11,347 nt of DNA from an uncultured Rubrobacteraceae bacterium. Its GTDB lineage: Bacteria; Actinomycetota; Rubrobacteria; Rubrobacterales; Rubrobacteraceae. Position 1 is the stretch's first letter. Each line of letters begins with the position of its first letter. Made by a program: the position numbers and the translations under genes. The notes beneath the pieces are model-generated. The model made no database searches, was not told the origin of the DNA, and saw only the letters and a list, made by a program, of their open reading frames with translations. The DNA is taken from contig CADCUW010000521.1 in the NCBI GenBank assembly GCA_902805985.1, positions 1 to 11,347 on the forward strand. Reading direction: 5' to 3'. Of this stretch, positions 1-6,102 are shown piece by piece.

Positions 1-16
1 CGCCCTGTTCGCTCAT
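1..16 (-). CDS. Start of a minus-strand gene cut by the window edge
   Basis: Only the first five codons (M-S-E-Q-G) lie inside the window. The start is supported by an upstream purine-rich SD on the minus strand (AAAGGA, about 8 bases before the ATG). The region from here to the hydrolase at 234 has no other convincing gene, so the two genes would be divergent with a shared upstream region of about 217 bp. Nothing can be said about the product. The call rests only on the start codon and SD and could be chance. Confidence 0.4.
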
Positions 17-150
17 GCTCCGTCCTTTCCCATGCTCTACAAAACTGCCCGTAAATGCTACCGGTCCTGCCTACCCTCCCCTGTCGCTTTCTAAACTATC
101 CCGATCCCGCATACGACCGCCCGAACCATTCTGAGAACAGAGACCCCTCT

Positions 151-168
151 CGCGTGGCGTCTCACGCG
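151..168. repeat. Short inverted repeat upstream of the hydrolase gene
   Basis: CGCGTG and CACGCG form a perfect 6-bp inverted repeat around a 6-base centre, 66 bp upstream of the hydrolase start, in the spacer between two divergent genes. It could be an operator half-site pair or an mRNA hairpin. In DNA this GC-rich a 6-bp inverted repeat can also arise by chance. I saw no clear -35/-10 pair next to it. Confidence 0.3.
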
Positions 169-233
169 GCGGGCGGGTAGAGTGGCGGACGGCAGGATTC
201 AGCCCATCACCCGAAACACCCGAGGGAGACGCC

Positions 234-1304
234 ATGGCAGAGGAACGGCTGCTCGAAGGGGTATCTTCGAGGACCATCGACACCGGAAGGATTCGCACCC
301 ACCTCCTCGAGAGCGGCCCCGAGAACGGCGCGCCGGTCCTCTTCGTCCACGGCAACGCCTCCAGCGGGCGCTTCTTCGAGGAGATCATGGCGGCGCTGCC
401 GGGCCACCGGGGGCTCGCGCCCGACCTCCGCGGCTTCGGGGGCTCGGAGACGAAGCCGCTCGACGCAACCAGGGGTGTCGCGGACTTCTCGGACGACCTG
501 CGCGCGCTCGTCGAGGCGCTCGGCCTCGGTGGTCGTCCCGTACACCTGGTCGGCTGGTCGGCGGGCGGGCCCGTGGCGATGCAGTACGCGATAGACCATC
601 CGGAGGCGGTGGCCTCGCTCGTTCTCGTCAACCCCATGAGTCCCTACGGCTTCGGCGGCACGAAGGACGCGTCGGGGACGCCTTGCTGGCCGGATTTCGC
701 CGGCTCGGGCGGCGGCACGGCGAACCCCGAGTTCGTCGGGCGGGTCGCGGCCGGAGACCGGACCGGGGACGACCTCAACTCCCCGAGGAACGTCATGAAC
801 AACTTCTACTTCGCCCCGCCCTTCAAGGCCCCGCCGGAGCGAGAGGAGGCCCTCCTCTCGTCCGTCCTGTCCACGCAGACCGGCGACGACAACTACCCGG
901 GCGACATGACCACCTCGAAGAACTGGCCCGGCGTGGCCCCCGGCGGGCGGGGCATGAACAACGCCATCTCGCCGAAGTACTGCAACGTCTCCGGCTTCGC
1001 CCGCATCGGGATGAAGCCACCCGTGCTCTGGGTCAGGGGCTCGGGCGACACGATAGTCTCAGACGCATCCTTCCTGGACTTCGGCACTCTGGGCGGGATG
1101 AACCTGGTGCCCGGGTGGCCGGGCGAGGCGGTCTTCCCCTCCCAACCCATGGTCTCGCAGACAAGGGCCGTGCTCGAAGACTACGCCGCGACCGGCGGCT
1201 CTTACAGAGAAGAGGTGATCGAAGGCTGCGGCCACACCCCGCACGTCGAGAGGCCCGAACGGTTCCGCAGGCTCCTCTTCGACTTCATCGGGGGTCAGCG
1301 CTGA
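234..1304 (+). CDS. Alpha/beta-fold hydrolase
   Basis: A 356-residue protein of the alpha/beta hydrolase superfamily, probably a cytoplasmic esterase, lactonase or epoxide-hydrolase-like enzyme; no signal peptide is visible. The oxyanion-hole HG is at residues 39-40 (FVHGNASS) and the strand-4 PDLRGFG at 63-69. The nucleophile elbow G-W-S-A-G is at 107-111 with Ser109. A likely acid, Asp272, sits in RGSGDTIV, and the catalytic His334 in GCGHTPH. Ser, Asp and His are in the expected order. Between about 137 and 255 lies a long Gly/Asn/Pro-rich cap region (GTKDASGTP..., PRNVMNNFYFAPPF), larger than in minimal family members, so substrate cannot be inferred. The ATG is preceded by GAGGGAG at 222-228. 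It stands alone, convergent with the DUF2585 gene 27 bp downstream. The family is sure; the reaction is unknown. Confidence 0.93.
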   Translation: MAEERLLEGVSSRTIDTGRIRTHLLESGPENGAPVLFVHGNASSGRFFEEIMAALPGHRGLAPDLRGFGGSETKPLDATRGVADFSDDLRALVEALGLGGRPVHLVGWSAGGPVAMQYAIDHPEAVASLVLVNPMSPYGFGGTKDASGTPCWPDFAGSGGGTANPEFVGRVAAGDRTGDDLNSPRNVMNNFYFAPPFKAPPEREEALLSSVLSTQTGDDNYPGDMTTSKNWPGVAPGGRGMNNAISPKYCNVSGFARIGMKPPVLWVRGSGDTIVSDASFLDFGTLGGMNLVPGWPGEAVFPSQPMVSQTRAVLEDYAATGGSYREEVIEGCGHTPHVERPERFRRLLFDFIGGQR

Positions 1305-1331
1305 TTCGTAGACTCCACCGCGCGTCAGTCG

Positions 1332-1895
1332 TTAGTGTCCCGCCGCCTGCCAGGATTCTATGGCGTCTATCGGGTAGATCAGCATGAGGACGTTCAGGAG
1401 CAGGCCGTCCCTGATCCAGAGCGCCAGCACCCCCTCCACCGCCAGGAAGACCGCGAGGGCTCGCCCGAAGCCCAGGCTTCGGGCCAGAAAGAACCCCAAG
1501 GCGCAGGAGAGGACGTCGCCCGCCGAGTTCACCACCGTGTCCCCGCGGTAGCCGAAGGCGGCCGTCCCCTCCCTGTAGCGTTGGATCACGAACCCCGAGT
1601 TCTCGACGATCTCCCACAGCACCTCGACGGAGATCGCCACGGAGAGCCGCCACGCCACGGACGCCCACGGCAACACCAGAGTCACCAGCCCGCAGAGCAC
1701 GAACCCGTGGAGTACGTGGGTGAAGCTGGCCGGGTCCAGCAGTTGCTGGGAGGTGTTGCTACCCCAGTACTCGTTCGTCCAAAGCAGGACGTGGTCGCAG
1801 GAGCAGATCCACAGGCGGCCCTGCTCCCGGAGCCGGTACACGCCCGCGGCCAGGGCCGCTGCCAACAGGACCCACGGCAGGGCCCTGTTCACCAT
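1332..1895 (-). CDS. DUF2585 (UPF0314) family membrane protein
   Basis: A 187-residue integral membrane protein whose sequence matches what I know of the DUF2585/UPF0314 family. Conserved blocks are SQ..DP.SFTHVLHG (49-64), W.I.ENS.FVIQRYRE (94-109), GDTVVNS.GDVL (118-129) and IRD.LLLN.LML (161-172). An N-terminal hydrophobic helix (about 5-20) is followed by further segments near 60-78, 80-98, 125-158 and 161-177. The length is ordinary for the family, whose function is not established. It lies 38 bp downstream of the serine hydrolase on the same strand and is probably co-transcribed with it. The ATG has GAGG about five bases upstream; a GTG one codon later is an alternative start. The SFTHVLHG and RYRE blocks contain conserved polar residues inside the membrane region, but I infer no activity from them. 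Confidence 0.85.
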   Translation of the reverse strand: MVNRALPWVLLAAALAAGVYRLREQGRLWICSCDHVLLWTNEYWGSNTSQQLLDPASFTHVLHGFVLCGLVTLVLPWASVAWRLSVAISVEVLWEIVENSGFVIQRYREGTAAFGYRGDTVVNSAGDVLSCALGFFLARSLGFGRALAVFLAVEGVLALWIRDGLLLNVLMLIYPIDAIESWQAAGH

Positions 1896-1933
1896 CGGCC
1901 TCGGTCGGCGGACTTCCAGGGTTGGCGCTCCGG

Positions 1934-3172
1934 TCAGACGGCGGCCGGGGCGGCGGACCTTGCGGCTTCGTATACCGCCGTCTCGAACTCCATATAGCCG
2001 CCGAAGGAGGCGGGGTCGGCGAAGGGCAGTATCTGGGTCGCCCAGAACCCGCCCACGCCGTTCTTACGGTCGATCCAGTAGTAGAGGTTCGCGAGACCGG
2101 CCCAGCCGAGCTCGCCCGCGGGCCTCCCCGTCGGGGCGTCCTCGTGGTTGACCATGAAGGTGTACGACCACCCCTTCGGCATGCCGGGGAAGAACTCGGC
2201 GTCGTTGGAGAGCGTCGGTATGACCCCGGGCAGCAGCTTTATCGTCATGTCGCCGAGGCCGTTCTGCCCCATCGCCCGGACCGTCTCGGCCTTCAGGACG
2301 CGCCCGTTCTCGCCTTCGCCCTCGTTGAGGATCATCCGTATGAACTTCATGTAGTCGCCGACGGGCATGTACAGACCGTGCCCGCCCATGTGCTGCTCGG
2401 GTTCCTGCGGCAGCTCGAAGTCCGGCATCGGCGTGAGCGGGCCGTCGTCTTCGCGCTGGTGCATCGTGGCCCGCCGCGAACGCATCTCGTCGGTTAGGAT
2501 GAAGCCCGCGCTGTTCATTCCGAGCGGGCCGAAGATGCGCTCCTCGAACACCTCGCCGAGCCGCTTGCCGCGCGCCCCCTCGACCACCTTCCCGACCCAG
2601 TCGATGTTCGACCCGTACTCCCAGCGCTCGCCCGGGTCGAAGAGCAGCGCGGAGTCGAGCGACGCCTGCGTCGCGGTCACGACGCTCGGGACGCCGCGCT
2701 TCTCACCGTACCTCACGAGATCGTGGTTGAAGAAGTCGTAGCCGAAGCCGGCCGTGTGCAGCATCAGCTGCTCGACGGTCACGTCGGTCTTGGGTGGGCG
2801 GGTGCGCGGCTCGCCGTCTTCGCCGAAGCCCTCGAGAACCTGTATGTCCGAGATCTCCGGCGCGTACTCCTTCGCCGGGTGCGAGAGGTCAATCTCCCCC
2901 TCCTCGACGAGCTGCATCACGGCCGCGCCGGTTATGGCCTTGGTACAAGAGAAGATGGCGAACACGGTGTCCGTCGTCATCTCCGCGTCCGTGCCAAGCC
3001 CGCGCTCGCCCGCAGCCCCCTCGTAGAAGTTTCCCTCCCGATCCGTCGCCATCGCGACCACGCCGGGCACGCCGTCCTCCGCCTCCACCGCGCCGCGCAG
3101 CACGCGGTCTAGGGCCTCTACAGATGACCTATCCACGTTCACCCCGTTCCGGCAGCGCAGAGCGCCGCCCAC
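1934..3172 (-). CDS. Serine hydrolase, class C beta-lactamase / family VIII esterase fold
   Basis: A 412-residue member of the beta-lactamase-related serine hydrolases (Pfam Beta-lactamase; the class C, EstB and D-aminopeptidase group). The catalytic S-x-x-K is S75-C-T-K78 (FSCTKAI). The second motif Y-x-N is Y186-G-S-N189. HTAG at 139-142 and HGLYMP at 265-270 are typical accessory blocks. Instead of KTG, the third motif region reads G-W-A-G (356-359), as in esterase-type members, which argues against a true beta-lactamase. No signal peptide is evident, so it is probably a cytoplasmic esterase or amidase. The start is GTG at 3172, chosen because AAGGGG lies about 7 bases upstream; in-frame GTG codons about 10 codons later, just before the conserved domain, are alternatives. 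It heads a likely two-gene operon with the DUF2585 gene. The substrate is unknown. Confidence 0.92.
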   Translation of the reverse strand: MGGALRCRNGVNVDRSSVEALDRVLRGAVEAEDGVPGVVAMATDREGNFYEGAAGERGLGTDAEMTTDTVFAIFSCTKAITGAAVMQLVEEGEIDLSHPAKEYAPEISDIQVLEGFGEDGEPRTRPPKTDVTVEQLMLHTAGFGYDFFNHDLVRYGEKRGVPSVVTATQASLDSALLFDPGERWEYGSNIDWVGKVVEGARGKRLGEVFEERIFGPLGMNSAGFILTDEMRSRRATMHQREDDGPLTPMPDFELPQEPEQHMGGHGLYMPVGDYMKFIRMILNEGEGENGRVLKAETVRAMGQNGLGDMTIKLLPGVIPTLSNDAEFFPGMPKGWSYTFMVNHEDAPTGRPAGELGWAGLANLYYWIDRKNGVGGFWATQILPFADPASFGGYMEFETAVYEAARSAAPAAV

Positions 3173-3234
3173 CCTTCGCCCCTTACAACAAAAGCATCAT
3201 AGCAAAAGGGAGGATTCCGGCCCAACAAGGCATA

Positions 3235-3268
3235 GGAAAAAGAAGAAGCCCCGGCGCTAGGCCGGGGC
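3235..3268 (-). terminator. Intrinsic terminator after tRNA-fMet
   Basis: On the minus strand a perfect 8-bp stem (GCCCCGGC pairing with GCCGGGGC, 5-base loop) at 3268-3248 is followed by the pyrimidine run TTCTTCTTTTTCC. It begins 6 bases after the tRNA 3' end, as expected for a monocistronic tRNA unit, and separates the tRNA from the serine hydrolase gene downstream. Confidence 0.85.
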
Positions 3269-3274
3269 CGGTAG

Positions 3275-3348
<74 letters not shown>

Positions 3349-3359
3349 TCGTGGGAGCG

Positions 3360-3387
3360 ATTCTATCACCGCCGGGAGGTTTGTAAA
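3360..3387 (-). promoter_or_regulatory. Promoter of tRNA-fMet
   Basis: On the minus strand TTTACA (3387-3382) and TAGAAT (3365-3360) are separated by 16 bases. They match the housekeeping -35 and -10 consensus at four of six (TTGACA) and five of six (TATAAT) positions. The -10 lies 11 bases before the mature tRNA 5' end, so transcription would begin only a few bases upstream of the tRNA. This is the clearest promoter in the window. Confidence 0.75.
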
Positions 3388-3408
3388 GTATCGTTTGGGC
3401 GTGGTACG

Positions 3409-3810
3409 GTGGCTGTTGTGGCGTACCTAATCTTGTTCGTTTTGATCGGGGTCGGGGCCGTGCTGGCGCTCGTGGCGGCGGTGGCGGCGCTCGGCGCGTA
3501 CCTGCGGTTTCGGCGGGCTAGGATAGAGCTCCAGGAAGGGCTCGCTTCGGAGGTGGAGAGGCTCTCCCGGCGCACCGGCGAGCTGGAGAGAGGCCTGGTC
3601 GCGCTCCAGGAACGCTCCGCCCGGCTCCCGATCAGCATCTCCGGCCTGCAACAGAACCTCTCGACCCTGCAACTGCTGACGGGCGCCCTCGCCGGCTCCC
3701 TGATCCAGGCGCAGAAGGTCCTCTCCTACAGCGCCCTGAAGACCCTTAGCGGCACCCATCTGGGCCGGTTGCTGCGGGTGCCTTCCGGGGAGACGGGGCG
3801 CCCGTCGTGA
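3409..3810 (+). CDS. Membrane-anchored coiled-coil protein, unknown function
   Basis: A 133-residue protein that I do not recognise. Residues 3-30 form one long hydrophobic Ala/Val/Leu-rich helix, ended by the basic stop-transfer RFRRAR. Residues 36-70 (LQEGLASEVERLS..., GELERGLVALQER) have the heptad hydrophobic pattern and charge of a coiled coil. A second amphipathic region (75-115) is rich in Leu, Gln and Ser, and the tail is polar. The predicted arrangement is one membrane anchor with a cytoplasmic coiled coil, which would suit a scaffold or oligomerising protein, but this is inference. The GTG at 3409 has no strong SD; a second GTG three codons on is possible. Its stop overlaps the start of the next gene (GTGA), so the two are probably translationally coupled. 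It is divergent from the tRNA unit. Confidence 0.7.
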   Translation: MAVVAYLILFVLIGVGAVLALVAAVAALGAYLRFRRARIELQEGLASEVERLSRRTGELERGLVALQERSARLPISISGLQQNLSTLQLLTGALAGSLIQAQKVLSYSALKTLSGTHLGRLLRVPSGETGRPS

Positions 3811-3971
3811 AATCGTCGGTGTCAGGCCCGGAACGCGGCCGGGATCAGGCAACGGAAGGCCGCGAGGTCTCAGTGGAGCGATGCGAGACGTGCGGCACGG
3901 AGATGTACGGGCTGCACTGCAAGCTCGTGTGTCCCAACTGCGGCTACAAGCGGGACTGCTCGGACCCCTAG
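3807..3971 (+). CDS. Small Cys-rich zinc-ribbon-like protein
   Basis: Up to 54 residues. The C-terminal 30 carry C26-x-x-C29, then H37-C38-K-x-x-C42-P-N-C45-G-Y and C51 in a CSDP end. Paired CxxC/CxxC knuckles are typical of zinc ribbons. Short proteins ending in a HCK..CP.CGY..DCSD block recur, to my knowledge, in Actinobacteria and relatives without an assigned function. There are two candidate starts. GTG at 3807 overlaps the upstream stop as GTGA, with GGGG 8 bases before it. GTG at 3873 has GAGGT four bases before it and would give a 32-residue protein that is nearly all Cys motif. I list the longer form, but the shorter one is about as likely, because the first 20 residues look unstructured. 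The stop TAG shares a CTAG with the stop of the convergent Nudix gene. Structural zinc binding is inferred. Confidence 0.7.
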   Translation: MKSSVSGPERGRDQATEGREVSVERCETCGTEMYGLHCKLVCPNCGYKRDCSDP

Positions 3972-4420
3972 GCGGTCGCAGGGGAGGCGAGCGCCTTTTC
4001 GCACCAGCCGCGCACCTCGGCGTTGACGGCCATGGCATCCCAGTCCTCGGGGGCGTACCAGCCGACCCTGTCGGCGGAGAACTCGTCCCGGATGTCCGTC
4101 GAGCTCTTCGGGCGGGCGAAGTAGATCAGGTCGATGTGCTGGTGCCCGGGCCCGATATCCTCCAACTGCACCCCGGCCGGACGGTGCAGCTGCACCGGGT
4201 CCTCGACGTCCTCCCGCCTCTCACCGACGAGATCCACCTCCACACCCGTCTCCTCAAGCACCTCGCGCACGGCCGCCTCATCCGGCAGCTCGTCCCGCTC
4301 GATGTGCCCGCCGGGCGGTAGCCACATGCCGAGCTTGCGATGCCAGTGGAGAAGGACCTTGCCGTCCCGCACCACGAAGACCGCAACCGTGAAGTGCCTG
4401 CCGTGCTCCCGCCAGTCCAT
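3968..4420 (-). CDS. Nudix hydrolase
   Basis: A 150-residue single-domain Nudix protein, expected to hydrolyse a nucleoside diphosphate linked to another moiety with Mg2+ or Mn2+. The Nudix box is intact at residues 38-60: G38, five residues, E44, seven residues, R52-E-V-L-E56-E57-T-G59-V. The catalytic helix REVLEETG is complete. The N-terminal strand FTVAVFVVRDGKVLLHWH (10-27) and MWLPPGGHIE (32-41) are standard for MutT-like members. The PPGGHIE run and the later HQHIDLIYFARP (93-104) resemble general-purpose NUDIX phosphohydrolases. The precise substrate cannot be told. The ATG at 4420 has only a weak GCGGGG directly before it. Its stop overlaps that of the convergent zinc-ribbon gene, and it is divergent from the methyltransferase gene. 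Confidence 0.92.
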   Translation of the reverse strand: MDWREHGRHFTVAVFVVRDGKVLLHWHRKLGMWLPPGGHIERDELPDEAAVREVLEETGVEVDLVGERREDVEDPVQLHRPAGVQLEDIGPGHQHIDLIYFARPKSSTDIRDEFSADRVGWYAPEDWDAMAVNAEVRGWCEKALASPATA

Positions 4421-4516
4421 CCCCGCAGATTACACCAGCAGCCAACTCTTGCCTGGTAGGACCCATCACAGGATAGGACGCCGCCGTCGGGTAGTTTGTG
4501 TAGAGACGCACACGTC

Positions 4517-4524
4517 AAAGGAGG
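4517..4524 (+). promoter_or_regulatory. Full-consensus SD that fixes a TTG start
   Basis: AAAGGAGG lies six bases before the TTG at 4531. It is almost fully complementary to the 3' end of 16S rRNA and is the strongest SD in the window. It decides the TTG start of the methyltransferase over the in-frame ATG at 4564. Confidence 0.85.
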
Positions 4525-4530
4525 CCGCGG

Positions 4531-5175
4531 TTGCCGGAGTTGCCCGAGGGCGCTTTCGGGCGCATGGACGAGACGCCAGACGAGGAATTTTACAGGACCC
4601 CCCGGCTCGTCACCCACATAGACGATGGGGCCATAGCCGCCGTTACGCAGCTCTACAGGGAGTTGTTTCCAGACGGGGGCGAGGTCCTGGACCTCATGAG
4701 CAGCTGGATCAGCCACCTCCCGCCGGAGGTCGCGTACGGGCGCGTGGTCGGCCTCGGCATGAACGAGACGGAGCTGCGCCGCAACGACCGCCTCGACTCA
4801 TACGTCGTCCAGAACCTCAACGTCGACCCGACCCTACCTTTCGGGGACGGGGAGTTCGACGGGTGCGGCATCTGCGTCTCCATCGACTACCTCACGCGTC
4901 CCGTCGAGGTCTTGCGCGAGGTCGGCCGGGTGCTGAGGCCCGGATCTCCAATCGTGATCACCTTCTCGAACCGTTGCTTCCCTTCCAAGGCCGTCGCCGT
5001 CTGGCACCGGCTGGACGATCGGGGTCACATGCGGCTGGTCGAGGACTACCTCCGCGAAGCAGGAAACTGGGACGACATCCAGAGCCTCGATCGCAGCCCC
5101 CGTCGGATGTTCAACGACCCCCTCTACGCCGTCGTCGGCATAAGCACCGGACCTTACGTGAAGAACCAGGAGTGA
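4531..5175 (+). CDS. Class I SAM-dependent methyltransferase-like protein
   Basis: 214 residues with a class I methyltransferase layout. Strand 1 is EVLDLMSSWISHLP (51-64), strand 2 VVGLGMNETEL (72-82). The PF.D.EFD segment (103-110) leads into GICVSIDYLTRP (113-124), followed by REVGRVLRPG (129-138) and the strand IVITFSNR (141-148). Motif I is unusual: the Gly-rich loop is replaced by D-L-M-S-S-W-x-S-H-L-P. I recall this wording from a conserved subgroup of methyltransferase-like proteins. SAM binding is therefore likely but not certain, and the substrate is unknown. The C-terminal block (147-209, NRCFPSKAVAVWH... to DPLYAVVG) is distinctive and recurs as two decayed remnants further right in this window. 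The TTG start is set by the full SD at 4517. It is monocistronic and divergent from the Nudix gene. Confidence 0.85.
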   Translation: MPELPEGAFGRMDETPDEEFYRTPRLVTHIDDGAIAAVTQLYRELFPDGGEVLDLMSSWISHLPPEVAYGRVVGLGMNETELRRNDRLDSYVVQNLNVDPTLPFGDGEFDGCGICVSIDYLTRPVEVLREVGRVLRPGSPIVITFSNRCFPSKAVAVWHRLDDRGHMRLVEDYLREAGNWDDIQSLDRSPRRMFNDPLYAVVGISTGPYVKNQE

Positions 5176-5485
5176 CCACCGCTTCAGGATAGAGAACCGC
5201 TCGGGACATAATTCCAAGCGGAGCTTCGGCCTTTTCGGGTCGTCTTGATAGTGAGGAGACAATCGTGCTCCCCAGCATGTTGGTGTTCGCCGGATTCCCT
5301 CTATGCCCCATGAGCAGGATGTTATAGGCTGAGGACCGGTATGCGGCGGGCCCAGGCACAAAGGGGCCCAGGCACAAAGGCATCACACAGTCCGGTCTCC
5401 CGAGAGGAGGGCTTCGGCGCACCGGGTGGTCCATAAGAGATCGCGGCCCGCACGGGCTGCCTCCAGGACGTTGGGACCCAAACGG
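5176..5485. other. Gene-poor stretch after the methyltransferase
   Basis: I see no convincing gene on either strand here. The open frames on the minus strand have no family-like sequence and no SD. The stretch is less GC-biased by codon position than its neighbours. It contains the 16-bp tandem duplication at 5348 and the first of two copies of CGGGTGGTCC (at 5423 and 5483). No clear intrinsic terminator follows the methyltransferase. I recognise no transposase fragment or terminal inverted repeats. Confidence 0.5.
5348..5379. repeat. Perfect 16-bp tandem duplication
   Basis: The 16-mer GGGCCCAGGCACAAAG occurs twice head to tail (5348-5363 and 5364-5379) with no mismatch. With only two units it is not a CRISPR array. 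The absence of divergence suggests a recent duplication or a slippage event. Confidence 0.9.
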
Positions 5486-5671
5486 GTGGTCCGTGGGAGG
5501 AGTGGTCATGGCCGCAACCGGAGGAGCAGGCGACCGCTGCTCTTTTTCGTGTTGGTGGCCTCCGTCGCCGCGCAACTCGCCGCGGTCTTCGCGAATAGCG
5601 GAGCGCTCGTGGCGCTTATTACGCTTGTGGGGCTTTTGCTGTGCGCGGTGGTTATTCGGGCGGAGGACTAA
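5486..5671 (+). CDS. Possible small membrane protein, perhaps frameshifted
   Basis: From the GTG at 5486 this frame encodes about 61 residues: a basic, Arg-rich N-terminus, then two hydrophobic segments (RPLLFFVLVASVAAQLAAVF and ALVALITLVGLLLCAVVI) and the tail RAED. That looks like a small two-helix membrane protein, but this GTG has no SD. The best start signal nearby is GGAGG at 5496-5500 with ATG at 5508, which lies in another frame and reads MAATGGAGD. One extra base in GGAGGAGCAGG (5520-5530) would join that start to the hydrophobic frame. The gene may therefore be broken, carry a sequencing error, or be spurious. No family is recognised. Confidence 0.35.
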   Translation: MVRGRSGHGRNRRSRRPLLFFVLVASVAAQLAAVFANSGALVALITLVGLLLCAVVIRAED

Positions 5672-5837
5672 CCTCTTGGAGCAGGGTTTTATGGCGTATC
5701 TTTACTAGCTGTTGAACAAGTGAGTAGCGCCGATGATGTTTGAGAGCACCCGAGTGATAGCTCGATCTCTCTACCATCATTGGAGAGTGCAACTCGGAAC
5801 ATCAGCCTCAGATCGTTGTCGTTTGAGGAAACAGAAG

Positions 5838-6055
5838 AACCGTTGCTTGCCGACCAAGGCGGTATCCGTCTGGCATCAGCTAGACGATGAGGGCCACGTG
5901 CGGCTCGTCGAGAGCTACCTCGAAGAGGCGGGCAGTTTCCGCCACATCCGCGGCCTCGACCGGACCCACGCCGCCTCTTCTCGGACCCGCTCTACGCCGT
6001 GGTCGGCGGTAGCACGGGGCCGTACGCTGGGGGCGCGGAAGCGCCCCGGGGCTGA
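5838..6055 (+). pseudogene. Methyltransferase C-terminal remnant (copy 2), frameshifted
   Basis: Translation from 5838 gives NRCLPTKAVSVWHQLDDEGH and then VRLVESYLEEAG...GLDR. This aligns without gaps to residues 147-187 of the methyltransferase at 4531-5175. Near 5964 the homology moves to another frame, consistent with loss of one base, and continues as PRRLFSDPLYAVVGGSTGPY to a TGA at 6053-6055. There is no homology upstream of the Asn codon, so the N-terminal two thirds of the gene is missing, and no start or SD fits. I therefore call it a truncated, frameshifted pseudogene of a paralogue. An open frame from 5733 reads through part of it but is not a sensible protein. Confidence 0.8.
6030..6047. 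terminator. GC hairpin with GGAA loop, possible terminator for betT
   Basis: GGGGCGC and GCGCCCC form a perfect 7-bp stem closed by GGAA (GNRA type, read on the plus strand). It lies 56 bp past the stop of the BCCT gene on the minus strand. There is no clear T-run on the minus strand, so it may be an RNA 3'-end stabiliser, a weak terminator, or chance in GC-rich DNA. It falls inside the methyltransferase remnant. Confidence 0.35.
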
Positions 6056-6102
6056 TCCGGTCGCTCCCGCCGGAGCCGGGGGGTTGGTTCGTCGGCTCCT
6101 GT

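Noticed and set aside
182..1387. 401-codon open frame on the plus strand overlapping the alpha/beta hydrolase
   Set aside because: Its translation is Arg/Gly-rich with no family motifs. The overlapping frame has a full Ser-Asp-His triad and an SD, so this is a GC-rich shadow.
4134..5192. 352-codon open frame on the plus strand across the Nudix and methyltransferase genes
   Set aside because: It crosses two genes with clear motifs in other frames, and its translation is Ser/Arg-rich without any recognisable domain.
5348..5379. CRISPR-like array
   Set aside because: There are only two 16-bp units, directly adjacent with no spacers, and no cas genes are present.
5176..6102. Insertion sequence as the cause of the disturbed region
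   Set aside because: I found no transposase-like reading frame, terminal inverted repeats or target-site duplication, so an insertion sequence cannot be supported from the sequence.
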